The notes beneath the pieces are model-generated. The model ran no database searches and was not told the origin of the DNA. It worked only from the letters and a program-made list of their open reading frames with translations. Shown here piece by piece: positions 34,674 to 47,221 of a stretch of DNA of 64,000 nt. The DNA lies in assembly GCA_014925825.1 (NCBI GenBank), contig JACGCK010000039.1, forward strand, positions 186,001-250,000, written 5' to 3'. A program made the position numbers and the translations under genes. This DNA comes from Pholiota molesta. Lineage: Eukaryota; Basidiomycota; Agaricomycetes; Agaricales; Strophariaceae. Position 1 is the first letter of the stretch, and each line of letters opens with the position of its first letter.

Positions 34674-35479
34674 TTATTTCGCCTCATCCTCCTCCTTGAT
34701 GATAGACTTCACATATTCGCTGAATTCGGGCGTCGAAATCTTAATCAACCCATCCAAAGCCTTCCTAACCTGTTCCTCCGTCGAATCCTCTATCGACACC
34801 ACCACCACCCCCTCCTCGCCCACCGGGCTCTCCAGCGTGTTCAGCTGGCTATCCAGCATGCTCGCCTTCATGAAATGCCCCGCCCTCTTCGTCATCCGCT
34901 CCATCAGCAGCTCCCGCGACCCGTGGATAAAAACAAAGTACGTCGGCAGCGCCGCCGGACGCGCCGGCTCCAGATGTGCATCCCCAGGCAGCGCCCCCGC
35001 CTCTTGCGGCGCCGGCGCCCGCACCCCGCGCAGGATGTCGCGGTAGTACCGCTTCAGCGCGGAGCACGTCGCCACCACGCCGTGGCACCGCGGCGGCACG
35101 CGACTCGCGCCCTCCCCCTCCCCCGCCTGCGCCCCTGCCTCCGCCTCCGCGATCTTCTGCACCGCAGTCGCCCTGATGCGCGCGAGCCACGGCTCGCGGT
35201 CCGCGTCGCCCAGCGGCGTCCCCGCGGCCATCTTGGCCACGTTCGCCTGCGGGTGCAGGTCGTCGCCCTCGACGTACGGCATCCGCAGCGCGCCCGCCAG
35301 CGCTGACCCCAGCGTCGACTTGCCGGTGCCCGACACGCCCTGTATCCGGGTGTGCGTGCGGTGTCAGCGGACGGAGATGGGAGAGGAAGGAGAGGGCGTA
35401 CCATGACGACGATGAAGGCCGCGCCAGACTGTGTGGATGCACCGTCGCCGCCGTCGGGGATTAGATCAGATCTTGTCAT
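34674..35479 (-). CDS. Gluconokinase (GntK/IdnK type)
   Basis: Two exons (35402-35479, 34674-35339) encode 247 residues. The start is the ATG at 35479; the frame is open upstream but offers only a GTG. The P-loop GVSGTGKSTLGSALA crosses the start of exon 2. Then come EGDDLHPQANVAKMAAG and GDADREPWLARI (substrate-binding segments typical of gluconate kinase), CSALKRYYRDILRG, FIHGSRELLMERM then KRAGHFMKASMLDSQ, and LESPVGEEG. The enzyme phosphorylates D-gluconate to 6-phosphogluconate, feeding the pentose phosphate pathway in the cytosol. A ~25-residue Ala/Glu/Gly-rich insert after the REPW segment is longer than in bacterial enzymes. The frame is intact. Confidence 0.93.
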
Positions 35480-36355
35480 GATAATGGGCACACTACTGGC
35501 ACGACACGAGAAAGAGATAGATAAGAAGGCGCTGGATGTCTAGGCGATTGGATTTGAGGATAAACCAAGGATAAATAAGTGCGGAAAGGAGTCAAGGCAG
35601 AGCCTGTTCCCCAGTGCGCGAAAAAACCAGCCGCCTCGGGAGATTTATCGGAGGGTAGGCGGCCCGCTGGCATCTTTTGATAAGATAAGATTAGATAATT
35701 AGCAAGCAGATGCCGTCCCTGTCCGATGCCACTGCGCCAGGATCCACGCCGCACGGCCTCCATCATCAGATCCGATTGCTGCGTTGAGAAGGAACATATC
35801 AATCAATGAATTCGTGGCGCACCGGCGAATACAACGATGTCACTTTATCATTGGATATTTATTTCATGTAGCCACATCTGTACATACAGTCCATAATACA
35901 GCACAGTACAGCCTCGAAATAAGTAGTATGTATACGTAGCACATTCATAAGTCATGCAAAGCAAATGGGTAATGGATATGATGAGGGTATGATGGAGTAC
36001 CTGAAAGAAAGAAAGAGCAAATGAATGGATGATGATGATAGATGAACTAGAAATGCAATTGTATAGAAGTCAAAAGTGGAGGAAAAAATTAACTGTAATA
36101 GAGTGGATATAATGTTACGACATAAAAGAACCAGTGAATAGTAACGTCTGCTGGAGGAAAAGACAAAGAAAAATCTAGGTGGAACGGGGTTACACCAGGA
36201 ACCCCCGGCGGACAATGCAAGCAGAATGAAAGCATGGGCGAACGCTCGCACCTTAGCCTGATCCGGAACAAGTCAAACGTGAAACAAGCACACCACGTAG
36301 ACCGCAAACCCCGCACCCACCGCAGACGCGATGTCAAGCATCAGCGCGTCAGGCA
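35480..36355. other. Intergenic, no gene seen
   Basis: Upstream of the gluconokinase and downstream of the DUF6593-like gene. The 35.8-36.2 kb part is AT-rich, as expected of 3' regions. Confidence 0.5.
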
Positions 36356-38448
36356 TCAACTTCGCGTCCCAAGCTCCCCTGATGATGACCCGCTATCATT
36401 GTTACTCTGCCGCTGCGTCTTCCGCCTCGAGAAATTGATCGTATCATACGCCGGCGGGGGCACGTCGTATATCGACGTGCTCGGGAGCGGCTCAGGCGGC
36501 AGGTCGCGCTGCGGATTCGTCAGCGTGTCCACCCAGTGCCGCAGGTCCTCCTGCGACGCCTTCGTGATCGGCGGGTTCCGGCTGTGCGCCAGGGGGCCGT
36601 CGGGGGACAGCAGCGCGTGCTGCTGTGCGAGGGGATGGCGGTTCGCGTCGGCGGGCGAGGGCGCGCCGCTGTCGTGCAGGACGAGGCCGAAGCCGGGTGT
36701 CGGGGGCAGCGACCGCTGTGGCCGCGAGGGCGGGCGCGTGCCTTGTTGCGCCGGCGACAGTGGCGACGCCGCATCAATCCGCAGCTGGCTGGAGCTCTGG
36801 ACGCGGCGTGCAGTTGGCGGACTTGAGGTGCTAGCGGTTATTTGAGGTGGTTTGGGGAGCGGTCTCTTTACTCCGGACGCGAATTGGCTCATGTGGGACA
36901 TGGAAGATCGTGAACTCTGTGGACGTTCTGCGCGAGTCGGGACCACTTGCTGATGGGAGCTCGATGAGTAACTACTTGATTCGGATGGTTCATCTAGTGA
37001 GGGTAGTAGCGCCATCGCCATCCGTTGAAACCCTTCTGTTACTGAGTTTGGCGTATATTCTCGGGAATGTCCAAAGCTCGTCGCTAGTGGTGAGGATGGT
37101 TGTGAATGGGCCCCGCGACCGTTAAACGATCGCGCGTATTTGAGAGGTAATGGTGGTACAGGAGGCTGGCCTTGTGAACCATAGAACGAGGGATCGAAGT
37201 AGTTGTGAGAAGGCGGCCGAGAGGTGAAATTCGTAGATTCTGGGATTGCGCTGGCGGGGCCCACTTCCGAGAAAGAAAAGGATTCATAATCGTCAATATC
37301 AGACCCTGCTATTGAGGGTAATCCTGGCCTGGGACTAGAAGGTCGCGATGAGGTGTAGTACGAATCTGCATAATTGATCGCCAAGGTCTCAAAATTTGGC
37401 GTTGTGGGCGTCTGAGGCAGACCTGGAGTAATAGCCCCCGTAGACGACGAAGAATGCTTTGAGCGTGACTCTGCTGCCGATAGTTTCGGGAATATGGGTT
37501 CGCCGTAAAAGATTTTTCGCAATTTAGAGTCGCTCGTCGAAGGAAGATCGGGGGCTGAGCTCGTAGATGGCTGTCCAGTCGTAGAGAAAAGTGTCGAAAG
37601 TGGTTCTTCGTATTTCTTGACAAGCATCCACTCTTGTAGATCTGTCACAAGAAGTAAAGCAGTGACTAGGAGATAGTCAAGCAGAAGCACGGAAACACCA
37701 TGCACGGCGGAGAGGGCTTTCGGATCGTATTTGTCATGAAGAGTCTCGAAAATCGTAATCTTGGTGGGTTCTATGTGGTTTCCTCTGTCCATAATAGCTA
37801 TTGGACCTTTGACGGCCGAGGTCGTACACTGGATAGGGTAAACGAGGGTGTTAAGGAGGATAGGTCCGTAACTCACCCAGTACGTGCTACCATATTGCCT
37901 CCACTTCATCGATTGCGAGTAATTTGGGATGTTAAACTTGCGAGTAGAGCTGTTGCCATCAAATAAGAATGAGTTCAGATATATGGTGGATGTATTCATT
38001 TCGGAACGTACTTTGCGCCTGGCTTGAGCACTGTATCCCCTAAGTCCCATCGTGAACCTTTCATCTGCACCAAGACACACTCGGTTGAATCTTTTCCTGA
38101 TTGCTTTGTGGGAAGTACTCGGGGCCATTTTATCACAGCGGTTTTGACAGACCCGCGTCGGGCATCGTTTCTCAACACTGTTGTGGACGTGCCGGTAGTG
38201 CTAATGGTATAAATCGTAGACTGGGAGGTGATTTCGAGCACGGAGGAGTCGAGGAATGAGAGCGAAGATAGTTTGATGGTGAGGAGCGGCTCTTTCGAGT
38301 GCGAAGGTGGGTCATCATTCTCGGACCGCCGCATCAGTGGGATCCTGACCGACGGGAGGATAGACATTCGACTCGTGGATGAGAAGGACTGCGAAGGGAG
38401 GGCTGAGCTCGAGGACGGGCCTGAACGAATACCACTCAAGGACTTCAT
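36356..38448 (-). CDS. Basidiomycete protein with DUF6593-like N-terminus and long disordered tail
   Basis: Two exons (38012-38448, 36356-37949) give 676 residues, exactly in frame. After a Ser-rich leader and ..SFSSTSRMSILPSVRIPL, residues ~60-130 form a beta-rich block (SSVLEITSQSTIYTISTTGT, then TVLRNDARRGSVKTAVIKWPR). It resembles the DUF6593 / LURP-like tubby fold of basidiomycetes. A second conserved block follows: GPILLNTLVYPIQCTTSAVK, then HGVSVLLLDYLLVTALLLVT and DLQEWMLVKKYEE. The last ~380 residues are Pro/Ser-rich with several SH3-like PxxP stretches (PPVPPLPLKYAR, KRPLPKPPQ) and look disordered. The function is unknown; a membrane- or scaffold-linked role is speculation. Confidence 0.75.
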
Positions 38449-39194
38449 GGTAGCGTCGAGGAATGGAGGTGTCCAGCTCCCTCCGATTCCGAATGGTGTG
38501 GATTAAGAAATGTGCATCACTACCGGAGGCTGCTGAATTTCGTGCCGAAGCATGAGATCCATCGCGCAGATGACGAGGCAACATCTCATATCAAAACACC
38601 GCAGATGATGGAACCGGATTGATGGGGCACCTTGGGACACTGTACAAGACTGTACATATCGTCTATCTTTGCGCATCGTGGCAGCATCTGGCAGAGGGGC
38701 TGGACCATCAGAAGCGGTGCAATGTAGTCTCTTAAAACAGACCTTATAATCAAATGATAGTCCATCCAACTTCCAAGCAGGTTGCCTTTCATGTTTACGG
38801 GTCTCGCAAAGTTGTGTGTATTTTCGTTTTGTCACCCGAAACTTCGGTTCCTATTGCGCGTGTAGTGTGAAATAAGGGGGGTGGACCATGCGCTATCTGA
38901 CAAATAATGATTTGTCTTCGGAGGGTCATTGCGTTTGGACAAGGTAAAAGTTCTGAGGCTGTGGGCTGGTTGTGGGCTCAACGCTTCACTCTTGTATGAC
39001 GCTCGAAGTTGTCTTGAATGGCGAGTTCGAGCCTTTGAGGTGGGGCAAAGACAAACGGCATTTCTTGTTCAACGATGTCACATGCTCGGCCATGTTGGAT
39101 AACGTGACATCAATTCCAAAGCTGAGTTCAAACAACAACACCACATTCATCTTTCATCTATACCACCACCGTCGCGTCTGCTATCTATCAAATC
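38449..39194. other. Divergent intergenic region
   Basis: Shared upstream region of the DUF6593-like gene and CHZ1. No coding region was recognised. Confidence 0.5.
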
Positions 39195-39728
39195 ATGTCT
39201 TCCAATGTCACAAGCCCCTCTGGAAACGCGTAGGTCTTCATGATTAGTGTTTGCAGACTCCTTGTTCGTTACTCACGCGTTTTTTTCATCAGCAACACTT
39301 CTGCTGGTGAAAATCACACAATCAACACGTCACCATCAGGAAAAGGCAAGGCCAAGGCCGTAGACACCAGCATGGAGGACGACGAAGAAGACGAAGAGGA
39401 GGAAGAAGAGGAAATGGGAAGCGATGAAGAAGATGTTAGTAACGCGTCCTTTAATTCGTTTCGCATGGTCGACGCGTCTTCGTGTCGATTTTCCATTTTC
39501 ATTCATCAGGTTGTCTTTTTGACGCGTGAACTGACCTCTTGTACTCCATTTTTGTAGGAGGAAGAGGAGGAAGAAGAATTTGATGAGATCGATCCTAGCG
39601 CCATCATTGGTGGCCGTCGTACTCGTGGTGTCAAGGTGGACTATACCTCGAAGGAGGCCCTCGCAAAGGCTGGCCTGCAGGGAAATGAGAAGGACGAGGA
39701 GAGCGACGAAGATATCGAAATGAAGTAA
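39195..39728 (+). CDS. CHZ1: Histone H2A.Z-specific chaperone Chz1
   Basis: Three exons (39195-39229, 39293-39434, 39558-39728) encode 115 residues. The centre is a very acidic run (about 30 Asp/Glu including MEDDEEDEEEEEEEMGSDEE). It is followed by the CHZ motif FDEIDPSAIIGGRRTRGVKV and DYTSKEALAKAG, then an acidic tail ending in EDIEMK. Chz1 binds H2A.Z-H2B dimers and delivers them to the SWR1 complex in the nucleus. Size, acidity and the GRRTRGxxxDY motif match the family. The frame is intact. Confidence 0.93.
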
Positions 39729-42121
39729 AGAGCAAAGAGCATACAGAAACAGAGGAGCTACTAATAACTCCGCCGAGCAAATGTACTGGTAAGTACGTTT
39801 TATTCGTTGTCCATGCTTATTTTAGATCACTTATTGGTCTCTAGTTCCTAGTTGTTGTTGTAATTCATAATTAACTGTTGTTCTGGTCGTGGCCATGACC
39901 TGATCTGTTTTAGTGTCGAAATCGCTGAGATATATAATTGCTTATCTGTTCTTATTGCTGACTTTAACAGTTGTCACTAGCGATCGAGTCCTAGATAACT
40001 CGACAATAAAATTCCGAGAAAGTGACAGGAAAGCTCCTAGTGACGTTGGCGAAGAGCACATAACTTACGTGGTCTAGGCCAGATATGCCGCGATACGCAC
40101 ATTTGCATCACTTCAATGTTCATCATAAAACCTCTTCTACATGTGCTTCCTGACATCCCCATCCAAGGCCGGCCACGCTATTCCATGCTTAGAGGTTTCA
40201 ACATTCATACGCTCTCGAACGGATTGACAGTCTTGAACTATAACAGACTCTAACATGTTCCATTCATACTAGAAGTCTTCGGTGTCCGATTCCGCGAGGG
40301 CAAGGACCTGGCGCTACGAAGCTCGTGCCACTGCGCTGCTCAATATCCTCATGGTTAGGCACTGATTTACCACTCTCGGCGTTTCGCGCTCTCACCGACG
40401 ATCATCTTTCTGTTCCAAAGGGAAATGTAGATGATAATATTTGCGGCACCCGAAATGCTCGATGTCACGCTCGTCGATGGGAACTGGGAAGCTCGCAGGA
40501 ACGGTGAACCACGCTCTGCGAGAGAATATCTGCGCTTCTATTGCATTCGCCGGCGTTGGCCGTGTACCTTTTCACTTCTTCCAAGCTGTCATGACTCATG
40601 GGAATGTTCCTCAGTGATATCACGGATGAGCGCTTTAGAAGTATGCTAATTCTGTGTGGAAAATGTCCCTGTGCTCTCCCTCTCTTAGCGCCAGGCTACA
40701 TATAGTCTTTGATTGTGTGGAGTGGTATGAAAGATTCTAGTATGATGTCAATTTACTGTTGATCAATTCATTGACCAACACTCGCTCACTTTTCAAAGGG
40801 ATCCCAGGATGCAAATGCATACCGTCATATCAGTAGAATTCGCACTTAAACGGAGTATACGGACATCCAACGGACGTAGTGGCCAAGGTTATCGAGATAA
40901 GCACAAACTTAATTTAAAAATAACATGGCGAATACACTGTAAGAAAAGGTTGAGAAAAACAGGTTGAGAAAAACAGGTCATATACACGCCGTCCTACGCG
41001 TGCCACATGGCCAACTGTGAAGCCCTTGAGAGCCTCAAAATCAGATCTTTTCGTGATAGATCCCACATTCACTGGCAACGATCATATCGAAACTGTCGCT
41101 CTTCACAGGATCTATGGAAAACATGACAAGTATATGCTCGTCTATTTTCGATGTTAAGCGCCTTTGGAAGATAAATATACATGGTACCATATGCTTTCAC
41201 AATGATTGATATCCAATATTATTCAAGCAAACCCAAGGCTTTGGAAGATTAAATATTGGTTTACAGAAATAGGTTTTCGGAAATGTGGCTTCGCTGTGCG
41301 GCTCATCGTGCGGAAATTAACGTCCCGTGCATTATGATTTCATGATAGGAAGACATACGCTGTTAAGCATTAATTATTGATGTAGCAGCGCCTCAGGAAG
41401 AGAGTATCTTGACCCAGTGAATGTTCCGTATTTCATCCAGAGCTCAAAGGTCCGAGCTTCTCTCGTAAAAGTATCGCACTTCTAGATCCGCGATTTGAAA
41501 TTTAAAAAGTGCCGTTCAATCTCGAAGGCTCAAGGAACCACTGCCACCAGACCAGAGTACAGTCGTAGTCGATAATTGGATCATACTAGTAAGGAAACAT
41601 GATTGTCGTTTAATTACAGCCCCGGTTACAAACCAGGACCTTTACAAAGTGACCTCGGCCACATTCCCCACATTGATCATCCAAGATCATCAACCAGACT
41701 CCACTGGTCCAACATCACTTGACTGAGGAAGACCGAATAAGTAAGAGAGTAGTCAAGATGAAAAAAAAAATCATCTCTACATTGCACCTTCTGGCAGAAA
41801 CATACCACTGTTGGCTGTCAGATAAGGATAAGCAATCGAGGGCCAATTGTGCGACTCGGTTCTGGCCGACCTCTGATTTGCCTCTGATTTATTCTCTGAT
41901 CATTGATGCACACCGCTCTCAAGTCTGGGTTAAAGAAAGATTACCGCGGTAACAGGGAATCATATTAGTCCTTAACATATATGTATGTACACACCAGCCA
42001 GTCACCCAATATGTGAATAGTTGAAAATATATAAGAGCACTGTCAAAGAAGGCGCTCATTTCCGAGTCCCTTGAGTCTCTATACCCGAGTCAAGAAAGAT
42101 CGCACTCGCATACCTGCTACC
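39729..42121. other. Long intergenic region, no gene seen
   Basis: 2.4 kb without a supported gene. Short frames at 40325-40507, 40431-40649 and 41719-41952 lack domains and splice logic. It may contain decayed coding DNA around 40.2-40.6 kb (locally higher GC), but no family was recognised. Confidence 0.45.
40947..40974 (+). repeat. Two tandem 14-nt repeats
   Basis: AGGTTGAGAAAAAC occurs twice head to tail, followed by AGGTCA. Confidence 0.8.
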
Positions 42122-43879
42122 CTAGCCAGGAAGATGTCCATAGTCCTCATCCTCTGCTTCTACCAACGAAGACGACGTTGCTCTAGAGTGCTGATAGCCC
42201 TCCCTACGCGCAGCCAGATATGTCGGGGAACTGTTATCGGCATGCGGGGGGAGATGTAAGCCCAAGCCTTGAGGCGATGCGTGGATAATTTTGCCGGAGA
42301 ACGCCTTGGGATCGAGTTCTCGATTGTTGTCCCACCTGTCCTGTTCCAGAGGGACATCAGAGTAGTGGCGTTCTGGGAGATGGCCGAGCTTATGAGCACC
42401 ACCAGAGGAAACGCGTCGGTGGTGGAGAGGCACGCTTTCCTCTTCGTTGATGATATCGGATTTCGCACCGACCACAAGCTCTGGTCGGGTAAGGAAGAAG
42501 AGAGCCACGTTGAATGCACCTGAAAGGGCGAAGAGAGTGCTGCCAAGGAAGATGACTTCATATGGAGTTTTGAAGCCACTGAAAGAGAGCCATCGGGCAA
42601 TACTATTGGGAAGACAGCAGAAGATGTATACAGCGGGGTAGCTAAGGAGAGTAAGGTGAGAAACAGGATATGCGTAAATGATAAATTGGGCGTAAATCTT
42701 ACAATAACATCAGATTTGCGATTGCCTTTGTCTGTTTCTCCTCTTCAGTTTCACTTTCGGCAATGTTTGGATATGAGGGAGTGTAGTTCTTGTGCCAGTG
42801 GATACCATTGTCAATAATAAACCATCCACGGATAACGACAAACATAATGGTGTAGAGGATGGCATTCATGATGCCAGCTACCCATACCCATAGATATTCC
42901 GTCACGATTTGCTCAGCTTTGTAGCCTGGAACAATCCAACACCCTGAAAGATTGAAATGGATGATGAGGTGGGGCAATTGTTTGAAAATTCAAAGGAAAA
43001 ACGTACAATATCCGGTATCACCATAATATTTGTGATGTCTATGCACTGCATTTGGTATTCCTATAACGACCGCAGCAAAGACCCAGACACCGATGACCAT
43101 AATCCTCGTAACATATCGAGGAGCATTCCAGCGCAGAACCAACACCGAAAAGGTGTGGACCGCAATTACCTGATCAGGGGACCGTTTAGAACCCAGCTAT
43201 TGGCTCGGAAATATAGCATTACCAAAAATACGTACCAAGGAACTAGGGCGACGCGTTAGCTTCGATTCATCGACTCAGGAAGACAGACAATCAACTCACC
43301 TCATCGCTACACCAACGATACCAACTTGTTTTATAGCAGCCTGCGCCGTGCAGAGCTGACCCTCAGTAATTTGCTAACAAGAGAAAAAATTTACATGCTA
43401 TTGAGTTGATGTATTGGTAGAGAAATGATATCATACGCACTGCTTGAATCATCCATCGAAAATCAGGCATATTTCCTACAAAATAGCATTAAACTTTTAG
43501 AAGAACTCGAGCTTGAGATTCTCGTACGCACCAAGGGCTTGGATTAGATCCGCAACCATCAAGTTCAGAAAAAGGCTCGAGTCTGTTGCATCGGGACTCT
43601 GCGTAGTATGCCTTCCCCACCTTATCACTGTCCTTCTGAGCCGCTTGTACTGTTAAAAGAGAGTATATCTTGAATGAAGTTACAAACTTGTGTATCATGA
43701 GGAGACTCTTACCACCACGAACGCCAAGATTATCAATACAGATAAGAGAGAGAGGCTAAATGCCCAAGTTCATGAATCAGTTTAATCATGGACCATGAGC
43801 CGGAACTAACACAGTAATAGACGCACCATGACGCCTCAATGGTCACAAACAGACCCAACCGCTCGTTAAATGTGAACAT
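42122..43879 (-). CDS. Seven-helix GPCR (glucose/cAMP-receptor-like)
   Basis: About ten exons from the ATG at 43879 to the stop at 42122, all joining in frame. One exon is only 7 nt (TTCCTTG), giving ..VGVAMSSL|VIAVHTF. Helix 1 is SLLSVLIILAFVV; helix 2 carries SLFLNLMVADLIQAL. Next are the disulfide-Cys region ITEGQLCTAQAAIKQVGIVG, helices 3-4 (VIAVHTFSVLVLRW, VIGVWVFAAVVIGIPN), helix 5 (VAGIMNAILYTIMFVVIRG), and a long third loop. Helix 6-7 is LMLFYPAVYIFCCLPNSIAR, then FLGSTLFALSGAFNVALFFL. The cytoplasmic tail is His/Ser-rich. This matches the basidiomycete Git3/cAMP-receptor-like class that signals through a G-alpha to adenylate cyclase. The ligand is unknown. Confidence 0.88.
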
Positions 43880-44921
43880 GGTCGTTTATCGCACGGCGCG
43901 TGGCCGAGTTGGAAGTGGGGAGAATCGAAGAGTTGCTGCTGAAGTCTGGACAGTCCGCAAGCCCTTATACTTGACTCGTGTGCCTGTTACTGCCTATAAC
44001 GGATTGACATGCAGGTATGCGGGATAATGGGATTATTGAGTACTTGTTCCGTGAAAAGTACCTTGGCTGGTCATTGGAACAGCCTTGAGCGCTCGAAAAG
44101 GACATTGCGGGAATGACGGATATACTGCTAACTGGCATGCTGTACACTAAACGTTGACGTTGAAGTTGATGTCGATTCGGAGATTGAACGTTGAACGACG
44201 ATTCCGAAAATTTGCGAGAGGTTGGCTAGAGGGAAGATTGGAATTCGGTAACAGATTCTGTCAAGGCGTAATATGAGGTCGAATAGAGAAAGGTTCTTCT
44301 TTGATGTTCAATACGATAGAGCTGGCCGCGATTCTATCTGCATACCCTGTGGACTTTTGAGTGGAACTGTGGACGGTGGAAGGATGATGATCAGAGTAAT
44401 CTTATGGAAGGCACCAAAATCTCGTCACCTGACGGGGCAAATATGCCGTCCCGGCCGATTGGCAGTGCTCTGCAGCCGCTTCAACGTTTCAACGTCAACG
44501 CTAAGCTCAACTATCATTCAGCTTTTGCTAGCATCGCTACTACTTCTTCGCCACGCTGGTGACCTTGCCCAACCCACTATCGCAGCTCTGACTAATTTCT
44601 GTGGGTTTTATCTAATGTCAACGCTTGAACTGAACGGTAATAAGTAGTCAAAATCTCTCCAATTGCAATCAGCTTGCTTATCGCAGAATATGGCAGTGCA
44701 TCTAGGGTATGAATAGCTTATCGCAGCGCCCGCCTATGTCGGCGGTCAAGGAACAAGGTAAGCAACTACGATACTTAGGACAAGGTACATCGCGTGACCA
44801 TGGCAGGTAATTTTGTTGTAGGCATGATCGTGCAGGGTACCAGGGTTCAACGTTCAACGTTCACTATCGTCTACATCCTTCTTTCCTTTGGAGCTAGGCC
44901 AAGCCATCTAAGTTCTGGGCT
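43880..44921. promoter_or_regulatory. Divergent intergenic region with two AACGTTGAACG blocks
   Basis: Lies between the GPCR (minus) and the first F-box-like gene (plus). A GATGTCGAT..ATTGAACGTTGAACG block is at 44168-44197, and the inverted form (GTTCAACGTTCAACGTTCA) at 44845-44863. The same block occurs upstream of the genes at 6951/7598. No coding region was recognised. Confidence 0.35.
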
Positions 44922-46843
44922 ATGTCGGTGTCTACTAGTATTACTCGATCGTCTCACATCGGAACGGCGGTCTCCTCGACTAACGGCCTTCTATCACTGT
45001 CTCCAGAACTAATCCTGGAAATCGCATCCCATATCGTTTCATGGGACGACTTCCGTTCTGCGAGGAGGGATTCGACCTTGCTCGCCAGGTCGACAAAGAA
45101 CTCCGCACTCACTATGGGGCAGGCTATTCTAGCCAACCTCCGTCTAGTCTGCCGGTATTTGGCAGAAGTCCTGGAACATGAAATATTCAAATCACTCACC
45201 TTCGATCTTCATGTCACCCGCGCATCTGAAACTAATATCGAATCCCAGCTAGCTTTGCTAGCACAAGGTGGTTGTCCAGCCTCCAGACATGCTACATTTC
45301 TCCATATCAAATGTCTCGATCCTATTCGTGAAGGGAATAGGCCAGATGGGACGTATTTCTCTGTTCGAAATGCGGAATTCGATAGCAAAAAGGAGGCGAA
45401 AGTTACTTCCATCATAGTCTCTCGAGATACTCATCTCGAAAGGGCCATTCTATCATTTCAGAATCTGCGGAGCGTTGCGTGAGTACGTTTTATATATACG
45501 GTGGTATATTCCTTAATTTCTAGATAGGTGGAATATTGAACATATCAACGTTCAGAGTATCGGGGTTATCGGTGCCCTGACTACCCTTTCTTCCCTCGAA
45601 GATCTCACGTTGCAAATCGGGCCCCTCTGCGATGATCCCGCTGATCTATCACTCTTCAAATTCCAAAACCTTCGCAGCCTCTCTATTTCATTTATCAAGC
45701 ATCCACGATACTACAGCGCTCACATAACGGACAAAAATCAGGCACAGGTTGTCGGTCATATTTCACAAATAGTCGCTCAAAGCCCCATGCTGCACCATTT
45801 CAGTGTTCTACAACCAGGACGATCGAAATATGATTTCTCTTTGCGCAATGTATTGAAGAAAGTACCAGCTTCTCAGCCCCTCACACACCTTGCATCACTG
45901 CACCTCCCATTGCCGGACATGATGTTAGACAATGATATGACCATTCACTTGAAAGCTCTTAAAGTACTTCATATCGAAGGTTCTGCCCACCCCATCTGTA
46001 CGGGAGCGGAAATATGGGGTCCTTTGACTGCAGCGCAGATCAAACTACAGGAAATCACTGTTTCACATTTGTCGGAATCTCTTCTGACATACCTCGCCTC
46101 ATACTCTGGCTTGAAGAAACTTCACATCCTATTAACCTATTACCCTCACGGGGAGTCCACGAGGTGTGATACCCGCGCCTTCTTCAACGATATCCTTCCC
46201 CTTCATGGTCTTTCATCGACTATCAATTCCGCTCTACCAGATCATCAAATCGGACGTTTAGCTACGGATGGCCTGATATTTGAAATCAGTGCGCAGAAGC
46301 AAACTCACCCGGACAAAGTACCATCCTGGCCGATTACTGTCTGTATAGATTCCGTTCCGGACGCGCTTCCGCTTGTGGTAAGCACACCCTTGATCGCCTT
46401 CGATCTCGAACAAATGTTCACGAGTTATGTATTTTTTGATATTATCTAGTTGGAACATGTAGCTCAAACACCGGAATGTCGTACTGACCAACTCCAAGTT
46501 TTTTATTCGCCGACCAAGATGTTTTTCGGATGTGGCACCGGAATGATGCAGCACCGCCAGTCCAGCTCGATCGCGGGTCATAAATGGTTGACCAAGCTGG
46601 AAATAACCAATCCCCAGCGCTATCCGCCCATCATCTGTCTCGACTACAAAGAGTTTAAGCTTGAGCTCAAGAAAAACCAAGATGAGTCAGGAGTGTACAA
46701 TTACCGACCGGTTCCACGGCCAAAGGTATGTCTTCTTCCAATGTCTTTTGCTTGAGTGACTGTTGCTTATTTTCTACAATTTGTAGGGACAGTCCTCCTA
46801 TCATCCGTGGAACTCTTACTCGGAGAGTGACGATGAGGACTAG
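44922..46843 (+). CDS. F-box-like / leucine-rich-repeat-like protein, copy A
   Basis: Four exons (44922-45478, 45528-46377, 46450-46725, 46787-46843) encode 579 residues. Near the N-terminus LSPELILEIASHIVSWDDF with NLRLVCRYLAEVLEHEIFKS reads as a divergent F-box-like motif. The rest has repeated Leu-rich strands (LSSLEDLTLQIG, FQNLRSLSISF, LTHLASLHLPLPDM, LKALKVLHIEGSAHP), suggesting an irregular LRR solenoid. An acidic YSESDDED ends it. Basidiomycete F-box-like families of this kind are large and lineage-specific. A substrate-adaptor role in SCF ubiquitin ligases is plausible but unproven. Copy B lies 378 nt downstream in the same orientation with the same exon plan. The frame is intact. 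Confidence 0.8.
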
Positions 46844-47221
46844 TATTCTATTAGCGTATTTTTTGGCAGATTCGGCGGCGGCTTTGTTTGTGACAAAGAT
46901 TTTCAACGACATGCTGGCCATTTCCCTGTTAATGACCTCTTTATCTATGCCCAGGACTGTATACGATCTGTAGAATCTTATACATAAAGTGAAAGAATAA
47001 TTGTTGCAGGCATGGCGTTTGTAATTTGATTAATGCATCATGACCCAGACCCGCAGTACCAGTCAAGGTAGTCAAATACCAATACTGACTCAAGTAATAG
47101 GTTGCGGTGCCGGAGTTCAAATAAATAACCACTGCGGATGGTTGAATCCGCAACTTGATCATTGCACCCATCCATCCGCATACCTCTGCAACTGTGCCAA
47201 CGCGCTGAAATTCAGATAGAT
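46844..47221. other. Spacer between the tandem F-box-like genes
   Basis: 378 nt separate copy A and copy B. No other feature was recognised. Confidence 0.5.

Noticed and set aside
35477..35491. Upstream GTG as the gluconokinase start
   Set aside because: Fungal translation starts at ATG. The ATG at 35479 gives a sensible N-terminus.
43895..43990. tRNA-like A-box (TGGCCGAGTTGG)
   Set aside because: No matching B-box (GGTTCGANTCC) or cloverleaf arms follow at the right distance.
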